Shown: piece after piece, positions 43,001 through 51,470 of the stretch | How positions within the stretch are numbered: the stretch's first letter is position 1 | Layout: each line of letters begins with the position of its first letter | DNA from: Limnomonas spitsbergensis | Taxonomy: Eukaryota; Chlorophyta; Chlorophyceae; Chlamydomonadales | Assembly: GCA_037349105.1 (NCBI GenBank) | Contig: JAYJMM010000041.1 | Coordinates: forward strand, 9,360,501-9,424,500 | Reading direction: 5' to 3' | DNA: 64,000 nt | Made by a program: the position numbers and the translations under genes | The notes under the pieces: model-generated | What the model was told of the DNA's origin: nothing | Database searches by the model: none | The model's input: the letters and a program-made list of their open reading frames with translations, nothing else

Positions 43001-44680
43001 GGGTGGGGGCAGCAGCAATGCGGTGGGGAGATCGTTTCTAGGGGGCCCAATAGGCATCTCGGTCACAAGAGAGTTAATGACCGGGGTATTAGAAAGACGA
43101 ATGTTGCGCTCCGCTGCCTCATCTGGGGGCCAGCTGGGTGTACCTGTCATTTGCCATGCCTGCCGGACAGGAGATTTTCCCACCAGGACGAGCAACATGA
43201 GGTTTAGGGGTGGAGGGGCGGGGGGGTCAGCAGCTGGGCATGTGAAAATGGCGGATGGGGTGCTTGTAGAAGCTGGGCGTGTGGAAATCTTAAGTGAGCT
43301 GGTTGCTGAACTCTTCCTCTGCCCCCATGGCAGTGAAATCTGCCCCTCGATGCCCCAACTTTACCTCATTCTTAACCCTTGGCCGTCATCCTGATTGGAG
43401 ATGGCACTGTCAATCCCAGCTTGATTACTGGGGGACCTCCTTGGGCGTCCTGCTGTTGTCGAGCCATCCACCCACCCTGCCTTCCATCCAGCCACCCACC
43501 CGCTCGGGCGCCAAGCCCTACTTTTTCTCCGAGCGAGAACGCCGGAAAATACCACCCAGCCTCCTGGAGTCCTGCCTCTCACCTCTGGAGGCCAGCCCAA
43601 CGAACCCTCATCCCCCCCTCAGGACTGGCCCAACCGCCCACGTGCCGCGCTAGAGCCCTTCCTGCTGCTGCTGGCCCCTTACGCGCCCCACCTGGCGGAG
43701 GAGCTGTGGAGCCGAGGCGGTCACACGGACAGCCTGACGTATGCACCTTGGCCCCTGCACGATGAGTCCCTGCTGGTGCAGGACACGATGAATCTACCGG
43801 TGCAGGTGGGAGCTAGAGGGGCATGGGGCAGAGGGGGCAAATGGCGGGGGAGGGGCGGTGCAGCCGTCGAGAAGGTGGAGGCGGCTGGACAGCAGCAGAG
43901 TGGGGTGGGGGCTGCGTGACGGGGCAACAGAGCGGTGAGGCAGTAGGGGAGCGGAGCGGGGGGCTGAGTAGGAGATCAGGGTGGGGAGCATTAGGCACAG
44001 AGTAGCCGGTGCAGCCACCATTCAGATGAAGGCTGCAGGGAATTCCCTTTCGTCAAGCATGGGTTGAGAGTGGGGTTGAGGGCTAAGGCTGCATGAGGAG
44101 AGGGAGAAGCGCAGTGAGTGTGTCAAGTGAGAGCTTGCATAAGAGAGGGCGTGCGGGAGTCCAGGATGCGTAAGGACTCGGGAGGACAGTGTGCCGCCTC
44201 AGCTTTTATTCCGGACTGCGTTCCTGACTGATATTTCATATTTGGCACTGAGATTTAGTTTTATCAAATTTACCACTTAAATTATACCAAGGTTGCCCCG
44301 AGTGCAAGCGGCGGTGTCTTTCTTTTATTTTTTCTTTTATTTTCCGAGTGTGTTCAGCCCCACCTACCTTCTCCATCCCTCCGCCTAAAATATTTGTGTG
44401 GCAGATTAAAAGAAATGAGGGAGGCACTCTTGAGGTGTCTCACGGGCTGCCCAACCATTCCATCCTCCTGTCTGATTGATGTCCGTCCCTTTATTTACTT
44501 GTTTTGTGGCAGGTGAACGGGAAGGTGCGAGGCACCGTTGAGGTTTCTATGCACATCGACCAGGAGGGGGCTGTGGCTGCTGCGCTAGCAGCGCCCAATG
44601 TCGCAAAATTCACAGAGGGGAAGACGATCAAGAAGGTCATCTTCGTGGCGGGGAAGATCCTGAACCTCATTGTGGCATAA
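25048..44680 (+). CDS. LARS2: Organellar (bacterial-type) leucyl-tRNA synthetase
   Basis: Twenty exons: 25048-25637, 26358-26502, 30197-30321, 31018-31075, 31374-31516, 32347-32425, 32723-32896, 33701-33794, 34723-34880, 35536-35670, 36346-36481, 37097-37256, 38615-38798, 39468-39518, 40217-40330, 41116-41301, 41893-42024, 42747-42824, 43623-43805, 44513-44680. All introns are GT-AG, all phases agree, and the product has 1030 residues. It attaches leucine to tRNA-Leu. The class I HIGH motif is HVGH at residues 202-205 and KMSKS is at 807-811. The editing domain is present ([30 protein letters not shown] with the conserved Asp). Also seen are [27 protein letters not shown] and the C-terminal VNGKVRG. 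Bacterial LeuRS has about 860 residues; the extra N-terminal ~150, rich in Ser, Arg and Ala, fits a chloroplast and/or mitochondrial transit peptide. ATG 25105 is an alternative start. Introns are unusually repeat-laden. Confidence 0.97.
25690..25900. repeat. Tandem duplication at the start of LeuRS intron 1
   Basis: A roughly 105-base block containing GTGAGAGGAGGCTTGTGATG and GCATGGCATGGGCCATCATG is present twice with moderate divergence just after exon 1. Confidence 0.6.
26938..27005 (+). repeat. Diverged copy of the LeuRS exon 3 acceptor and exon start
   Basis: CCTGCAG followed by ACGGGTACACACCTCGTGTC and on to CGCTTCCAGCAGCAGCTGCA matches the true exon 3 start at 30190-30258 over about 65 bases. 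One base is missing and the frame is broken, so it is not a usable exon. It marks the left edge of the minisatellite; the two exon starts are 3254 bases apart, close to 105 units of 31. Confidence 0.9.
27015..30196. repeat. 31-bp minisatellite filling LeuRS intron 2, about 100 units
   Basis: The unit is CCGCCTGCAGACCGGCACCT plus GACCTGCGTGT. Variation is concentrated at a few positions: TGA/TAA/TTA in the CCTGACC part, GCAG/GCTG, and gACC/gTCC. Because 31 is not a multiple of three and the unit has no stop in most frames, long spurious open frames run on both strands. The array ends directly at the functional acceptor of exon 3. Confidence 0.97.
30896..30940 (+). repeat. Copy of the LeuRS exon 4 acceptor and exon start
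   Basis: TTGTGCGCAGGTGGATGCAG followed by GGTCTTCATCCAG copies the true junction at 31008-31050 (TGCGCAG, GTGGACGCAGTGGATCTTCA). It lies about 113 bases upstream, in intron 3. Confidence 0.88.
31635..31806 (+). repeat. Two copies of the LeuRS exon 5 end and donor in intron 5
   Basis: The true exon end (CAGTGGATGCTGAGAATCAC, TATGCTGACAG, GTTGGGAGG) is echoed at 31645-31690 (GGATGCAGAGGAATGGGATC, TATGCTGACAG) and at 31760-31805 (CAGTGGATGCTGGTCGTCAC, GATGCTGATGGGTTGGGA). Confidence 0.82.
32226..32285 (+). repeat. Copy of the LeuRS exon 6 acceptor and exon start
   Basis: CCACAG followed by GCCCCTGGATGACCTGGACT and GGGCG resembles the true exon 6 start at 32341-32385 (CTGCAG, then GGATGACCTGGACTGGGCGG). 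It lies about 110 bases upstream in intron 5. Confidence 0.75.
33813..34075. repeat. 48-bp tandem repeat in LeuRS intron 8
   Basis: Units GTAGATCAACAGTGTGAACA, GGTATCGCAGGGGAGAGGGG, TGGAGTGG repeat about five and a half times and begin 18 bases after the exon 8 donor. The last unit carries a short insertion near 34025. Copies are almost identical, so the array is recent. Confidence 0.95.
34945..35152 (+). repeat. Copies of the LeuRS exon 9 end and donor in intron 9
   Basis: CATCATGGCAGTGCCGGGAC, ACGACACATGAG, TTTGCCGATCGCTCTGGAAA and CAAGATCAACAAGGTGGGG copy the last 70 bases of exon 9 (34808-34886). A shorter third copy ends TTTGGAATCGATGTACAGCA just before a GTGAGG at 35143-35148. Confidence 0.88.
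35200..35545 (+). repeat. Series of copies of the LeuRS exon 10 acceptor and exon start
   Basis: TCCAGGTTGTGCAGCCAG recurs with exon-like starts at about 35321, 35378, 35433 and 35481 before the true one at 35536, at about 50-58 base spacing. A weaker copy lies near 35207. Each keeps a CAG|GTT acceptor form, and the following GCTGAACCC text is shared by the intronic copies. Confidence 0.9.
36118..36305 (+). repeat. Two copies of the LeuRS exon 11 start in intron 10
   Basis: The true exon 11 start (TTCAGGTGATGACCTGGCTG at 36341) is echoed at 36228-36300 (CTCCAGGTGATGACCTGTCT, GGTGCAAGC, GATTGGCTGTTTG) and more weakly at 36118-36180 (GACCTGGCTGGACTCGAATG, TTGGGTGCAAGC). Both copies extend well into exon sequence. 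Confidence 0.82.
37300..37465 (+). repeat. Two copies of the LeuRS exon 12 end and donor
   Basis: GAGAGCTGGGTCAACACCAC followed by GCCTGCCAGGAGGTGTGGAG at 37305-37362 is nearly identical to the true exon end at 37207-37264. A more diverged copy (GAGAGCTGGGTTAATATCAC) is at 37409-37465. The first copy contains CCCGTAAGATG, a better donor consensus than the GTGTGG of the true exon. Confidence 0.88.
38090..38530 (+). repeat. Four copies of the LeuRS exon 13 acceptor and exon start
   Basis: GGGACCTCCACCATGCTCCA (38096, 38243), a deleted form (CTCTGCAGTGGGCTGGGTCC near 38378) and GGAGACCTCCACCATGCCAC (38483) precede the true exon start at 38615. Spacing is about 105-147 bases, and the block CCCCACCCATACCCCATA is also shared between the last units. 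Confidence 0.93.
38846..39085 (+). repeat. Three copies of the LeuRS exon 13 end and donor
   Basis: ATTCAGCATGAAATGCTGCA, CTTGCTATATGCGCACTTCT, GGCACAAGGTGGGG copies the exon 13 end at 38750-38804. The AAG|GT boundaries fall at 38895, 38991 and 39078, against the true one at 38798, so the spacing is about 90 bases. Confidence 0.93.
39780..40215. repeat. Pyrimidine-rich stretch in LeuRS intron 14
   Basis: About 430 bases of almost pure C/T with short imperfect repeats (CCTTGCCTCCCCATTCCCTC recurs at 40123 and 40156) lead into the exon 15 acceptor. No gene is seen apart from the following exon. Confidence 0.85.
40335..40892. repeat. Pure purine (GGGGAAGGG) tract in LeuRS intron 15
   Basis: About 550 bases of almost uninterrupted G and A, built from GGGGA and GGGAA steps, follow the exon 15 donor. 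Runs of four or more G recur dozens of times. This faces the pyrimidine stretch of the previous intron across a 114-base exon. Confidence 0.95.
40978..41070. repeat. 19-bp tandem repeat in LeuRS intron 15
   Basis: CCAAATCGGCCACATGTTA repeats perfectly nearly five times, ending about 45 bases before the exon 16 acceptor. Confidence 0.95.
41573..41872. repeat. 125-bp duplication with nested 20-bp repeats in LeuRS intron 16
   Basis: The block starting ATACCATGGGCTGGGGGGCT is present at 41580 and 41703, and in each the sequence ATGGATCATCTAGATCTGGA is itself repeated with small changes (GATTAGACATGGATCATCTA and similar). Confidence 0.9.
42060..42492 (+). repeat. Four copies of the LeuRS exon 17 end and donor
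   Basis: The exon 17 end (GATGATGTGCCTTCCAAGGA, CCAGATGCGGCTTCTGCACG, CATCAAGAAG|GTGGGAGG, boundary 42024) is repeated in intron 17 with boundaries near 42132, 42248, 42366 and 42487. Copy 1 is nearly identical; later copies diverge, and one has GC in place of the donor GT. Confidence 0.95.
42816..43015 (+). repeat. 45-bp repeat of the LeuRS exon 18 end and donor
   Basis: GTGACTAAG|GTGGGGGCAAC at the true exon end (boundary 42824) is followed by copies starting at 42861, 42906 and 42951 (GTGACGAAGGTGGGGGCAAC). The period of 45 keeps the reading frame open, so use of a later donor would add 15 residues per unit. Confidence 0.93.
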
Positions 44681-44784
44681 AGTGGTCACCAGGGTGGTCT
44701 CCTGGATGGGGGTCGGACATCTTGAATGAGAGGTGGATGCTGTGGACGTGAGGCGGACGTTTGGGTTTGGTTTGGACACTCAAT

Positions 44785-44850
44785 GACATAACACCTCTGG
44801 GCCCTGCTCAAAAAAGGCTCTCAGCCGTGTGGGCGCCTAACTTAAGGGTT
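44785..44850 (-). repeat. Dispersed short repeat just downstream of LeuRS
   Basis: CAATGACATAACACCTCTGG, GCCCTGCTCAAAAAAGGCTC and GTGTGGGCGCCTAACTT are one member of the dispersed family (see 23756), in opposite orientation to that copy. It lies about 105 bases after the LeuRS stop and may be part of the 3' untranslated region. Confidence 0.7.
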
Positions 44851-45704
44851 GGGTTTAGACACTGCACTCGGCTCGCTTGTGTCTGTGACATGGACTTGTG
44901 ATGTCGTGATGCTTGCCGTTGTGAACGGAACCTAGACTGACGGATGAGATCACCATGTATTGTCGCTGTGGCTCCTGACTCGAGAGATGCCTCGTGGGAG
45001 GAAGCTACAATTTATATCTAGGGACATTCTGAATTTTGAATGGGTTGTCCCCCTGGGTGATTGATTGTAGCCAACGTTTGAGGTTGGATGGATTTGGAAT
45101 AACTGCATTTGTCAGATTCAGTTGTGGACTGTAGCCAAGTTTTCCTGGCATTCAAAAGTCGATTTCGAATTTGGATGGAGCTGCAGGGCAATGTCTGGGT
45201 AGAGACAGGAGAGGTGCGGGGTATTTTCGTGTTGCATGGGGCTGAAAGCTGGCTACGTCTGATCTCCCCCCGCTTGATCTCTGCCCATGCTTGCGATCTC
45301 GCATTGTCTTGACATGTGCCTCCCATGAGGGCCCGCACCCTGTAATTTGCGTTGTGATGTCTTGAATACTTGTCCGATAATGATCACGTGCTTGTATGCA
45401 GTGCAGAGATTGCGCCATTGCCCATTGGGCTACTTTACTACTAATCTGTAAGCTGTAGGTACCAACTACCATCACTAGTACGGGCCATAATTGGTTGACA
45501 ACTTCAGGCTCAAACACGTGCGGGCCCCCCATTGCCTGTGTCGGGTGCGGTAATGGCATGCACATGCACATGCACACGACGCCACTGGCTGATGAATATT
45601 TGCGCCAACCAACGCTGGGACTTTGGTCACGATGAAGACAGATGTTTACAAGGCATTGAGCGCCGGCTAGGCTCACAGGACTTGAACCCGCATGCTGCAT
45701 TATG

Positions 45705-45775
45705 TCAATGACGTCACACCTCTGGACCCTGCTCACATAAGGCTCGACCGCGTGGGCGCCTAACTAAAGAGTTGC
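45705..45775 (-). repeat. Dispersed short repeat
   Basis: TCAATGACGTCACACCTCTG, GACCCTGCTCACATAAGGCT and GTGGGCGCCTAACTAAAG match the copy at 44785 over about 65 bases. The A-rich stretch after it (to 45900) resembles the sequence beside the 17940 copy. Confidence 0.72.
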
Positions 45776-46748
45776 GAGGACAGTTGAAAAGAAACGCAGA
45801 AGGGGGCAGGACAAAAAACAGGGGGGAAAAGCGAAGGGACAAAACAAAATGCTGGAAAACACAAAATACAAAGGAAGTTCCAACCTCTGAAAAAGTCTAC
45901 GTCTCAACAATATCTACCACGTGCTACCATGCTGCATTATGTACCCCCCCCCCAAAACCTCTTTACGCAGATGCAGTTGGGGCCGTCAGTGGGGTCAACC
46001 AGAGTCAGCGCCCACATTGTCTTCACATTTCAGGGCATAACATTGGACATATACGACCTTAGAAGGCTTGGAAGTTCGAACGAATACTGCCGTTTTCTAC
46101 CCTTGCTCAAACATAATTATCTCTGCGCCACTGCTAGTGTCGTCACACACACTTCAATAAGAAGCGTTGAACCCACCGGCCACTTCCAAACTGAGCCAAT
46201 TCACACTGGACTTATCGCGACCTACTACCTCCTCCATCCCTGTCATGCTGGATCAAAGCATGGAAGATCCGATGATGAAACATAAATATATCAACGTGAT
46301 TCAGTGCAATCAAAAATCAATTACAAGCGCTCCCAGCGGGCTGCAGCCACATCTAGGCATAGCCATGCTCTGGGTCCAACCACCCCTCCCTTCCAAGGCA
46401 GGCCAGGAAGGTCCTCTTAAATACCTGCCCTGCTGCTCAACAGATCGTATTGACAACAAACCTGGTATGTTTTAGGGTGCATTACAAGAAAAAATTAAAG
46501 GCACTGTAAGCATTCGACACTCTACCTAGAAATGAGAACATAATGACAGCGGGGTCAGTGCCTGTATATTTGCTTGGCCGTAACAAAATGTGAGGCTGGC
46601 CGCCCAACCCTAAACCTGAGACGCTGACACGGAAAAAAACTGCATGGCTAGGAACCTGGTTCATACATCTCCAAGCACTTTCACCACGCTGCAGCACGTC
46701 AGGCCACTGGTCGTTCCTCCATCCCTCAAAGCCGCCCCATCGCGATTG

Positions 46749-49700
46749 CTATGTGTCCAACGCCCACGAGACCCTCCTCAAAGAGAGAGCATGCTGCACG
46801 CTGCCCCGCCCCAGCCCGTTCGCGCCCTCAGCCGCACGCTGCTGGGCCGCTGCTGTCGGAGGCTCCATAGACTCCTCCGGCGCCTCTTCAAGCAGCGCTC
46901 TCGCCCTGCCCTCCACCTCCTCATCCGTTCGGTATTCCGCCCCGACAGAAGCCATGCTGTGGCCACACGAGGACCCGCCGCCGGGCGGGCCCTCCCCAGC
47001 TGAAGCCATAGTCACCTCCTGCCCCCCTGTGCTGAGCTGACCGCCGCCAGCTGAGCCCATACTAACGTCCTGCCCGCCTGTCCCTGCGGCGGCGATTGAG
47101 TCTCCGCTGCTGAGCCGAAGCAGGCTCTTCCGATCAGATCCGCCTGCCCGGGCCGAGTCGGTACTGCTGAGCCGCCGCACGCTCCTCCGGTCGGACCCGG
47201 CTGGGGACGAGCCATCAAGTGAGGAGCCCGCGCCACCAGACAAGCTGCGCCGCTTGCGCCCGCCGCTCTCGCGGTGGTAGCTACCGGCTTCGGAGTTGAG
47301 CGTGAGGGTATGAGCCTGGAGACAAGAAGTGGCAGGCAGCAAAAATGTGTGACAGGCTTATGGACAAAGAGCGATAGGAAGCCAGGCAAGGAGTAGCAGG
47401 CTAGTCCTGAAGTGGACAAATTGACAGCCAGACAGCCAGGCAGGAAGTATCAGGCTGGTTGGGAAGGGAATTTTGTTGACAGAAAGAAAAGAAGACAGTA
47501 AGAAATTGTCAGGCTGGTAGAGAAGAAAGTGATAGACAGCCAGGCAAAAAGTGTCAGGCTATTCAGGCTGTGGGTACCCTGAAAGACAGGCCCCAGGCAG
47601 GAGGCATCAGGCTCGATGGCTTTAGAAGACTGTGTGGGAAGGGTCAGAGCATTTTGCCGCACGGCTGCAGCCCGACTGTACCTGCAGCTGTCTCAGGTAC
47701 ATGCGTGTGACAGCCGGTGTGACTCGCAGCCGGTAATCCAGCCGCCGGAGGGTCTCCAGCTCCAGAGCGTTCAGATCCGGCAGCGTAATTCCGCCCACCT
47801 CGATGTGCGCAACGATCCACACAATTAATTGAGACGGCTGCCTGTTGGCCGGTGATTATCTCATGGTTGAGGACCACAAGCCTGATTACAGATTTAGGTT
47901 GTAGGTTATTTTAGGGTTATCCAACAAATGCTGCCAGGGTACAAAGCAGACACTACATTCACAGCAGCATCTCTCATGTTCTGGGTTCCCTGAGGCCAGG
48001 GCCGGCGGTACAAATTCAATCGTGCCCAGAACTTGTTGCTGTACCACCTGTGGTAAGTTACTTGTGCATATGACCCGTTGCTGCATCGCCAGCGGTACAA
48101 ACTCACCCGTGCCCAGAACTTGTTGCTGTACTGCTTCTCGTCCATTAGCTTGTTGGCCAACATGGTGCCCACCAGCATGAGGCGGTGCACAGTCAGCATG
48201 CAAGGCCTGACGTTGTGATCCTTCTAAGGCAGAAAAGCAATGGATCCAGCAGGGGGGAGCGTCAAGCCAGAGCTGAGCGCCTGAGCTTGACATGATACAT
48301 AATGATAGCCAGGAGTGAGAGAGGAGGTTGAAGCCAAGGGGGAAAGCTGAGGTACTTGTCAGTAGGTGACTTAGAGAGCACAGTTTGAGCCGGCGTTAGG
48401 GAGTGCTTCGAGAGACAGTTAAGTCTTCAGTCGTTCCAGTCCAACCAGGCTAATCTTTCACAAACTTTCTTAAAGCAACATGTCTATCAAAACCTGCTGG
48501 GTTGCTACCGCACACAGGCTCAGCCCGCAGAACGACCGTTCCATTTCCGTGGCCGGCAGTATGCAACTTGCCTGGTACAAGCGGTCCATGTAAGCAATCG
48601 CCATGACAAAGCAGACCGGGCTACACTTTGTGAACTGCCCTATTCGCTGGAGGTAGTCCTTGATTTGGATTGGTGGCGTCCTGGCTCCGTGGTAGACCGT
48701 CCGCTTTGCACCCGAGGCCTACGCGCAAGGAACACCTGATTATTGAATGTGCTTCAGCTACAATTCAACTGCACCAGCCTTGCTGATTCCATTGGGGGCG
48801 TCCTGGGCCAGGGTAGCAAGGCATGCTGCTCGGGCCCCTGGCTGTTGGCCTAATAGCCAATAGAACTGTCCAGTCAAGGATTGGTCCCTGTCTGCCGCGA
48901 GGTGGCTGCACAAGGGCCTGCCAAAGGTGGTCTGGCGCACTCTGCAATAAACACCAATAGCATCACTTGCCACGAGGCATCGTGCGGACTCCATGAGGCA
49001 ACATGCATGCATGCAGAGGCCATGAAAGCTGTGCATGGCAACATCCTCATGACATCGACTTTCTTAGGAATTATGGCTAGGGAAGTGAGGGTGATGCACA
49101 ACACCGATAGCATCGCACTCCATGCGGCGTCACGATAGCATGCAGGACTGCAGAGGCTATTAGATTTACTGCAACGCCCACATGGCCACATCACAAGGAC
49201 TGTTCTAGGGACTTGTACAGCTTGAGGTGTGTAGGTGAACACCCTGCAATAAACAGCGTTAGCGTCACGTTCCATGAGGCATCTTGCATGCATGCATGCA
49301 TAATTTAAAAGGCCTTGAAACCCAAGCACAGCAACATCCTCGTGACATGGATTGTTTTTAGGACTTCCAACCAGGGAAGCAACGGTGTGTACTGCGATAA
49401 AGGCTGACAGTGTCACTCGCCATGCGGCGTCGTGCAAAGTGCAAACATGCAGAAGTGCAGAAGCTTTGAGCCCCATGCATAATGCATGTGTGCACGATAA
49501 ATCATCCATGTCATGCGGCCATCTATATGCATGATGCATGAGGATGGCTGCATGACATGGACTGTTTTAAGGACTTGGTACTAGGGCCGTGACGGCATTG
49601 TCTGTTGGTCACCTGACAGCTCATGTCTGCTACGAGCTTCAGCAGTGCGTGCGCCACAACCTGATGGAGCGCGGCGCTGCATTCAGAGCTCGGATCCACC

Positions 49701-49792
49701 AAGGCGAAGACGCTTTGAGAGGAGTGCGGGTAAATCTGATCGCCTCCTGAACCCTCGGACGCCGAGTCACCGCTCTTGCGACTCAAGGACAT
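46749..49792 (-). CDS. PHO80-like (P/U-type) cyclin
   Basis: Five exons on the minus strand: 49792-49613, 48718-48572, 48223-48107, 47798-47682, 47315-46749. Phases all agree (all phase 0) and the product has 375 residues. The cyclin box spans about residues 75-187: PPIQIKDYLQRIGQFTKCSP, VCFVMAIAYMDRLYQ, then MLTVHRLMLVGTMLANKLMD and VGGITLPDLNALELETLRRL. The NKFWARVGGI and LDYRL phrases are typical of PHO80-like cyclins, which partner cyclin-dependent kinases and in several organisms link the cell cycle to nutrient status. The C-terminal 180 residues are Ser/Arg/Gly-rich and low in complexity (KRRSLSGG, RRLSSTDS, LLRLSSGD), with many R-x-x-S sites that could be phosphorylated. Intron 2 begins CAG|GCAAGT and so is GC-AG. 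The ATG at 49792 opens MSLSRKSGDS. Confidence 0.94.
48004..48050 (-). repeat. Copy of the cyclin exon 3 end and donor
   Basis: On the minus strand, GTACAGCAACAAGTTCTGGG, CACGATTGAATTTGTACCGC copies the true exon 3 end and donor (ending 48107, CACGG|GTGAGTTTGTACCGC), about 100 bases downstream in the intron. It has lost the donor GT. Confidence 0.88.
48900..49612. repeat. Long degenerate tandem repeat in cyclin intron 1
   Basis: A unit of roughly 150-190 bases recurs about four times: CTGCAATAAACACCAATAGC, GTCAC-CCATGCGGCGTC, a run of ATGCATGCATGC, AGGCCATGAAAGC, CAACATCCTCATGACATGGA and TTTTAGGACTT. Copies end at or near the exon 1 donor at 49612, so the repeat may include exon-adjacent sequence. 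Confidence 0.8.
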
Positions 49793-50358
49793 GGGGTGCG
49801 CTTGGGTGCGCTTCGCCCACGAGGCTTGGCTTTGCTAAGCCCGAAACGGTAAAACATACACACGCTTCTCGCTTCTACCAGGGGCTTCTACCAAGTACCA
49901 ACCATCAATAGCTTATTGAAGGGAGAGGTTATTTGTTCCCGATCATTTTTGGCTGGACGGAAATGACGAATTTCTGACTGACGACTCGCCTGCAATCGGC
50001 AGCCCAAAACCTGTCACCAACCCATCCATCTCATAAGTGCGACTTTTCTTGAACCCTGCGTATACGTTTGAAGAAAGCTTACACCGACAAGAGGAATCTG
50101 TGGAAGCAGAGAGGCAATAACGACTTGCCGGTCAGGGGCCACCTTAAATAAACCAGGGCAGGGTTGCCGGTTCCTAGTACGGGCCTGGTGTGGTTTCCAA
50201 CTGAGATTTATCTGTTTTCCCAAACATGGCAAAGCTGCGCACATGCATGTGATTTTTGGGGGGCGAACTCCGGCCCATGCATGGATATTGGTAGGCTGCA
50301 TCATTGTAGTTGGGCAGTAGTTGGGCTCTGCATGGTCTCCATCACTGATTTCACATGG

Positions 50359-50544
50359 TACCGTAGTCACGGACGTGTTTCGTTATTTTCGAATTTCGTT
50401 GTTGCTTAAAAAGTCGCAGTTTTGGCGATTTTTTTGATTCGTTGCCCCTTAACATGAAAATTTCCAGTCAAAAACATTTCACGACTGATTTCGTTGCTCC
50501 TTGAAGAACGATCAAAAAAACGAAATACGTCCGTGACTACGGTA
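50359..50544. mobile_element. MITE with 18-bp perfect terminal inverted repeats and TA flanks
   Basis: TACCGTAGTCACGGACGT at 50359-50376 is the perfect reverse complement of ACGTCCGTGACTACGGTA at 50527-50544, and the match continues inward with mismatches (GTTTCGTT / AACGAAAT). The outermost TA on each side fits a TA target duplication, as made by Tc1/mariner-type transposases. The 150-base interior is AT-rich and non-coding. Confidence 0.88.
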
Positions 50545-50689
50545 TTTTAAAAATAAAGGTCCATGCATGGTGAATCTTCAAGGCCAGCTGGGTCCCGTGT
50601 CCCGTGTCCCGTTGCCAGCACATCATCCTAATGCACTGTCCCTTTGCATGTACCTTACCCACACCCGTGCCGTATCGTTTGACCGTACC

Positions 50690-50752
50690 AGGTCAATGAC
50701 ATTACACATCGGGGCCATGCTCAAAAGGCTTGGTTGCATAGGTGCCCTACAG
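50690..50752 (-). repeat. Dispersed short repeat, diverged copy
   Basis: GTCAATGACATTACACATCG, GGGCCATGCTCAAAAGGCTT and GCATAGGTGCCCTA match the 44785 and 45705 copies with several substitutions. A purine-rich GGAGGAAAAGAAAG stretch follows, as at 45775. Confidence 0.6.
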
Positions 50753-50939
50753 CCTGGTCAGGAGGAAAAGAAAGTAACAGCTAGAGGAGAAAGGAAAGAA
50801 ACAGACGGTACCAGGTATGTAACCCTGATTGCTTCACATGAGACAGTTTCTGAATGAATGAAATAAATAAAAATGCTCGGGTGCCTCCCACACACCCATC
50901 CACCAAGGCTACGCCTCGGCTTCACTATCAAACTGAGAT

Positions 50940-51470
50940 TTTAAAAGTAAAAACAAATAGGCACTACGGTATCATAGAACTGGTTTCACTCCGCTTTTAA
51001 TTACTAGTATAAATAATTATTTTTGGGGGTGCGCGAACAACATGCGCGGTAAAATAATTAAAAAATCCCGCTGCGCGAACTTGGTAGTCACAGGCCTAAA
51101 CAATATTTGGAGGGGTGCGCGGACTAATGACTGGTAACAAATATTAAATTTCCGTTCAATAATTCGCACCTAGTCCAAACGAATAGGCAAAGTTCACAAA
51201 TTCGACATCATGACTGTTCTTTCAGCAACTAAACGATGTGTTTGTTTTTGTTGACAGTAAGCAGTGTCTATTTGCCATGCACGAAGTTTATTTCTGGTAG
51301 CTGCGCGGACCTGCATTAATAAGATTGCATTGGCTGAGTGCTCTGCAAATAAATGGCTCAAATTGGCTCAAATTGGCTGCTGCGAGGTAAATGCGCTGCG
51401 CGGACTCATGGCTTATTTGCCTGCGTGGACAATTTGCTAAAATATCCAAATCCGGTTCTACGGTATAAGA
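50940..51470. repeat. AT-rich block with recurring TGCGCGGAC motif
   Basis: This block is clearly more AT-rich than its surroundings. The motif TGCGCGGAC or TGCGCGAAC recurs at about 51032, 51074, 51115, 51301 and 51399. CTACGGTAT near both ends (50962 and 51461) hints at defined borders. No frame is coding. It is probably an inserted element, class unknown. Confidence 0.45.

Larger units (their letters stand above)
44681..46748. other. Convergent intergenic region, no gene seen
   Basis: This lies between the LeuRS stop and the cyclin stop. It contains two dispersed-repeat copies (44785, 45705) and no supported gene. Reading toward the cyclin's 3' side, a minus-strand TGTAA at 46486-46482, about 263 bases after the cyclin stop, is a plausible poly(A) signal. 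Confidence 0.45.
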
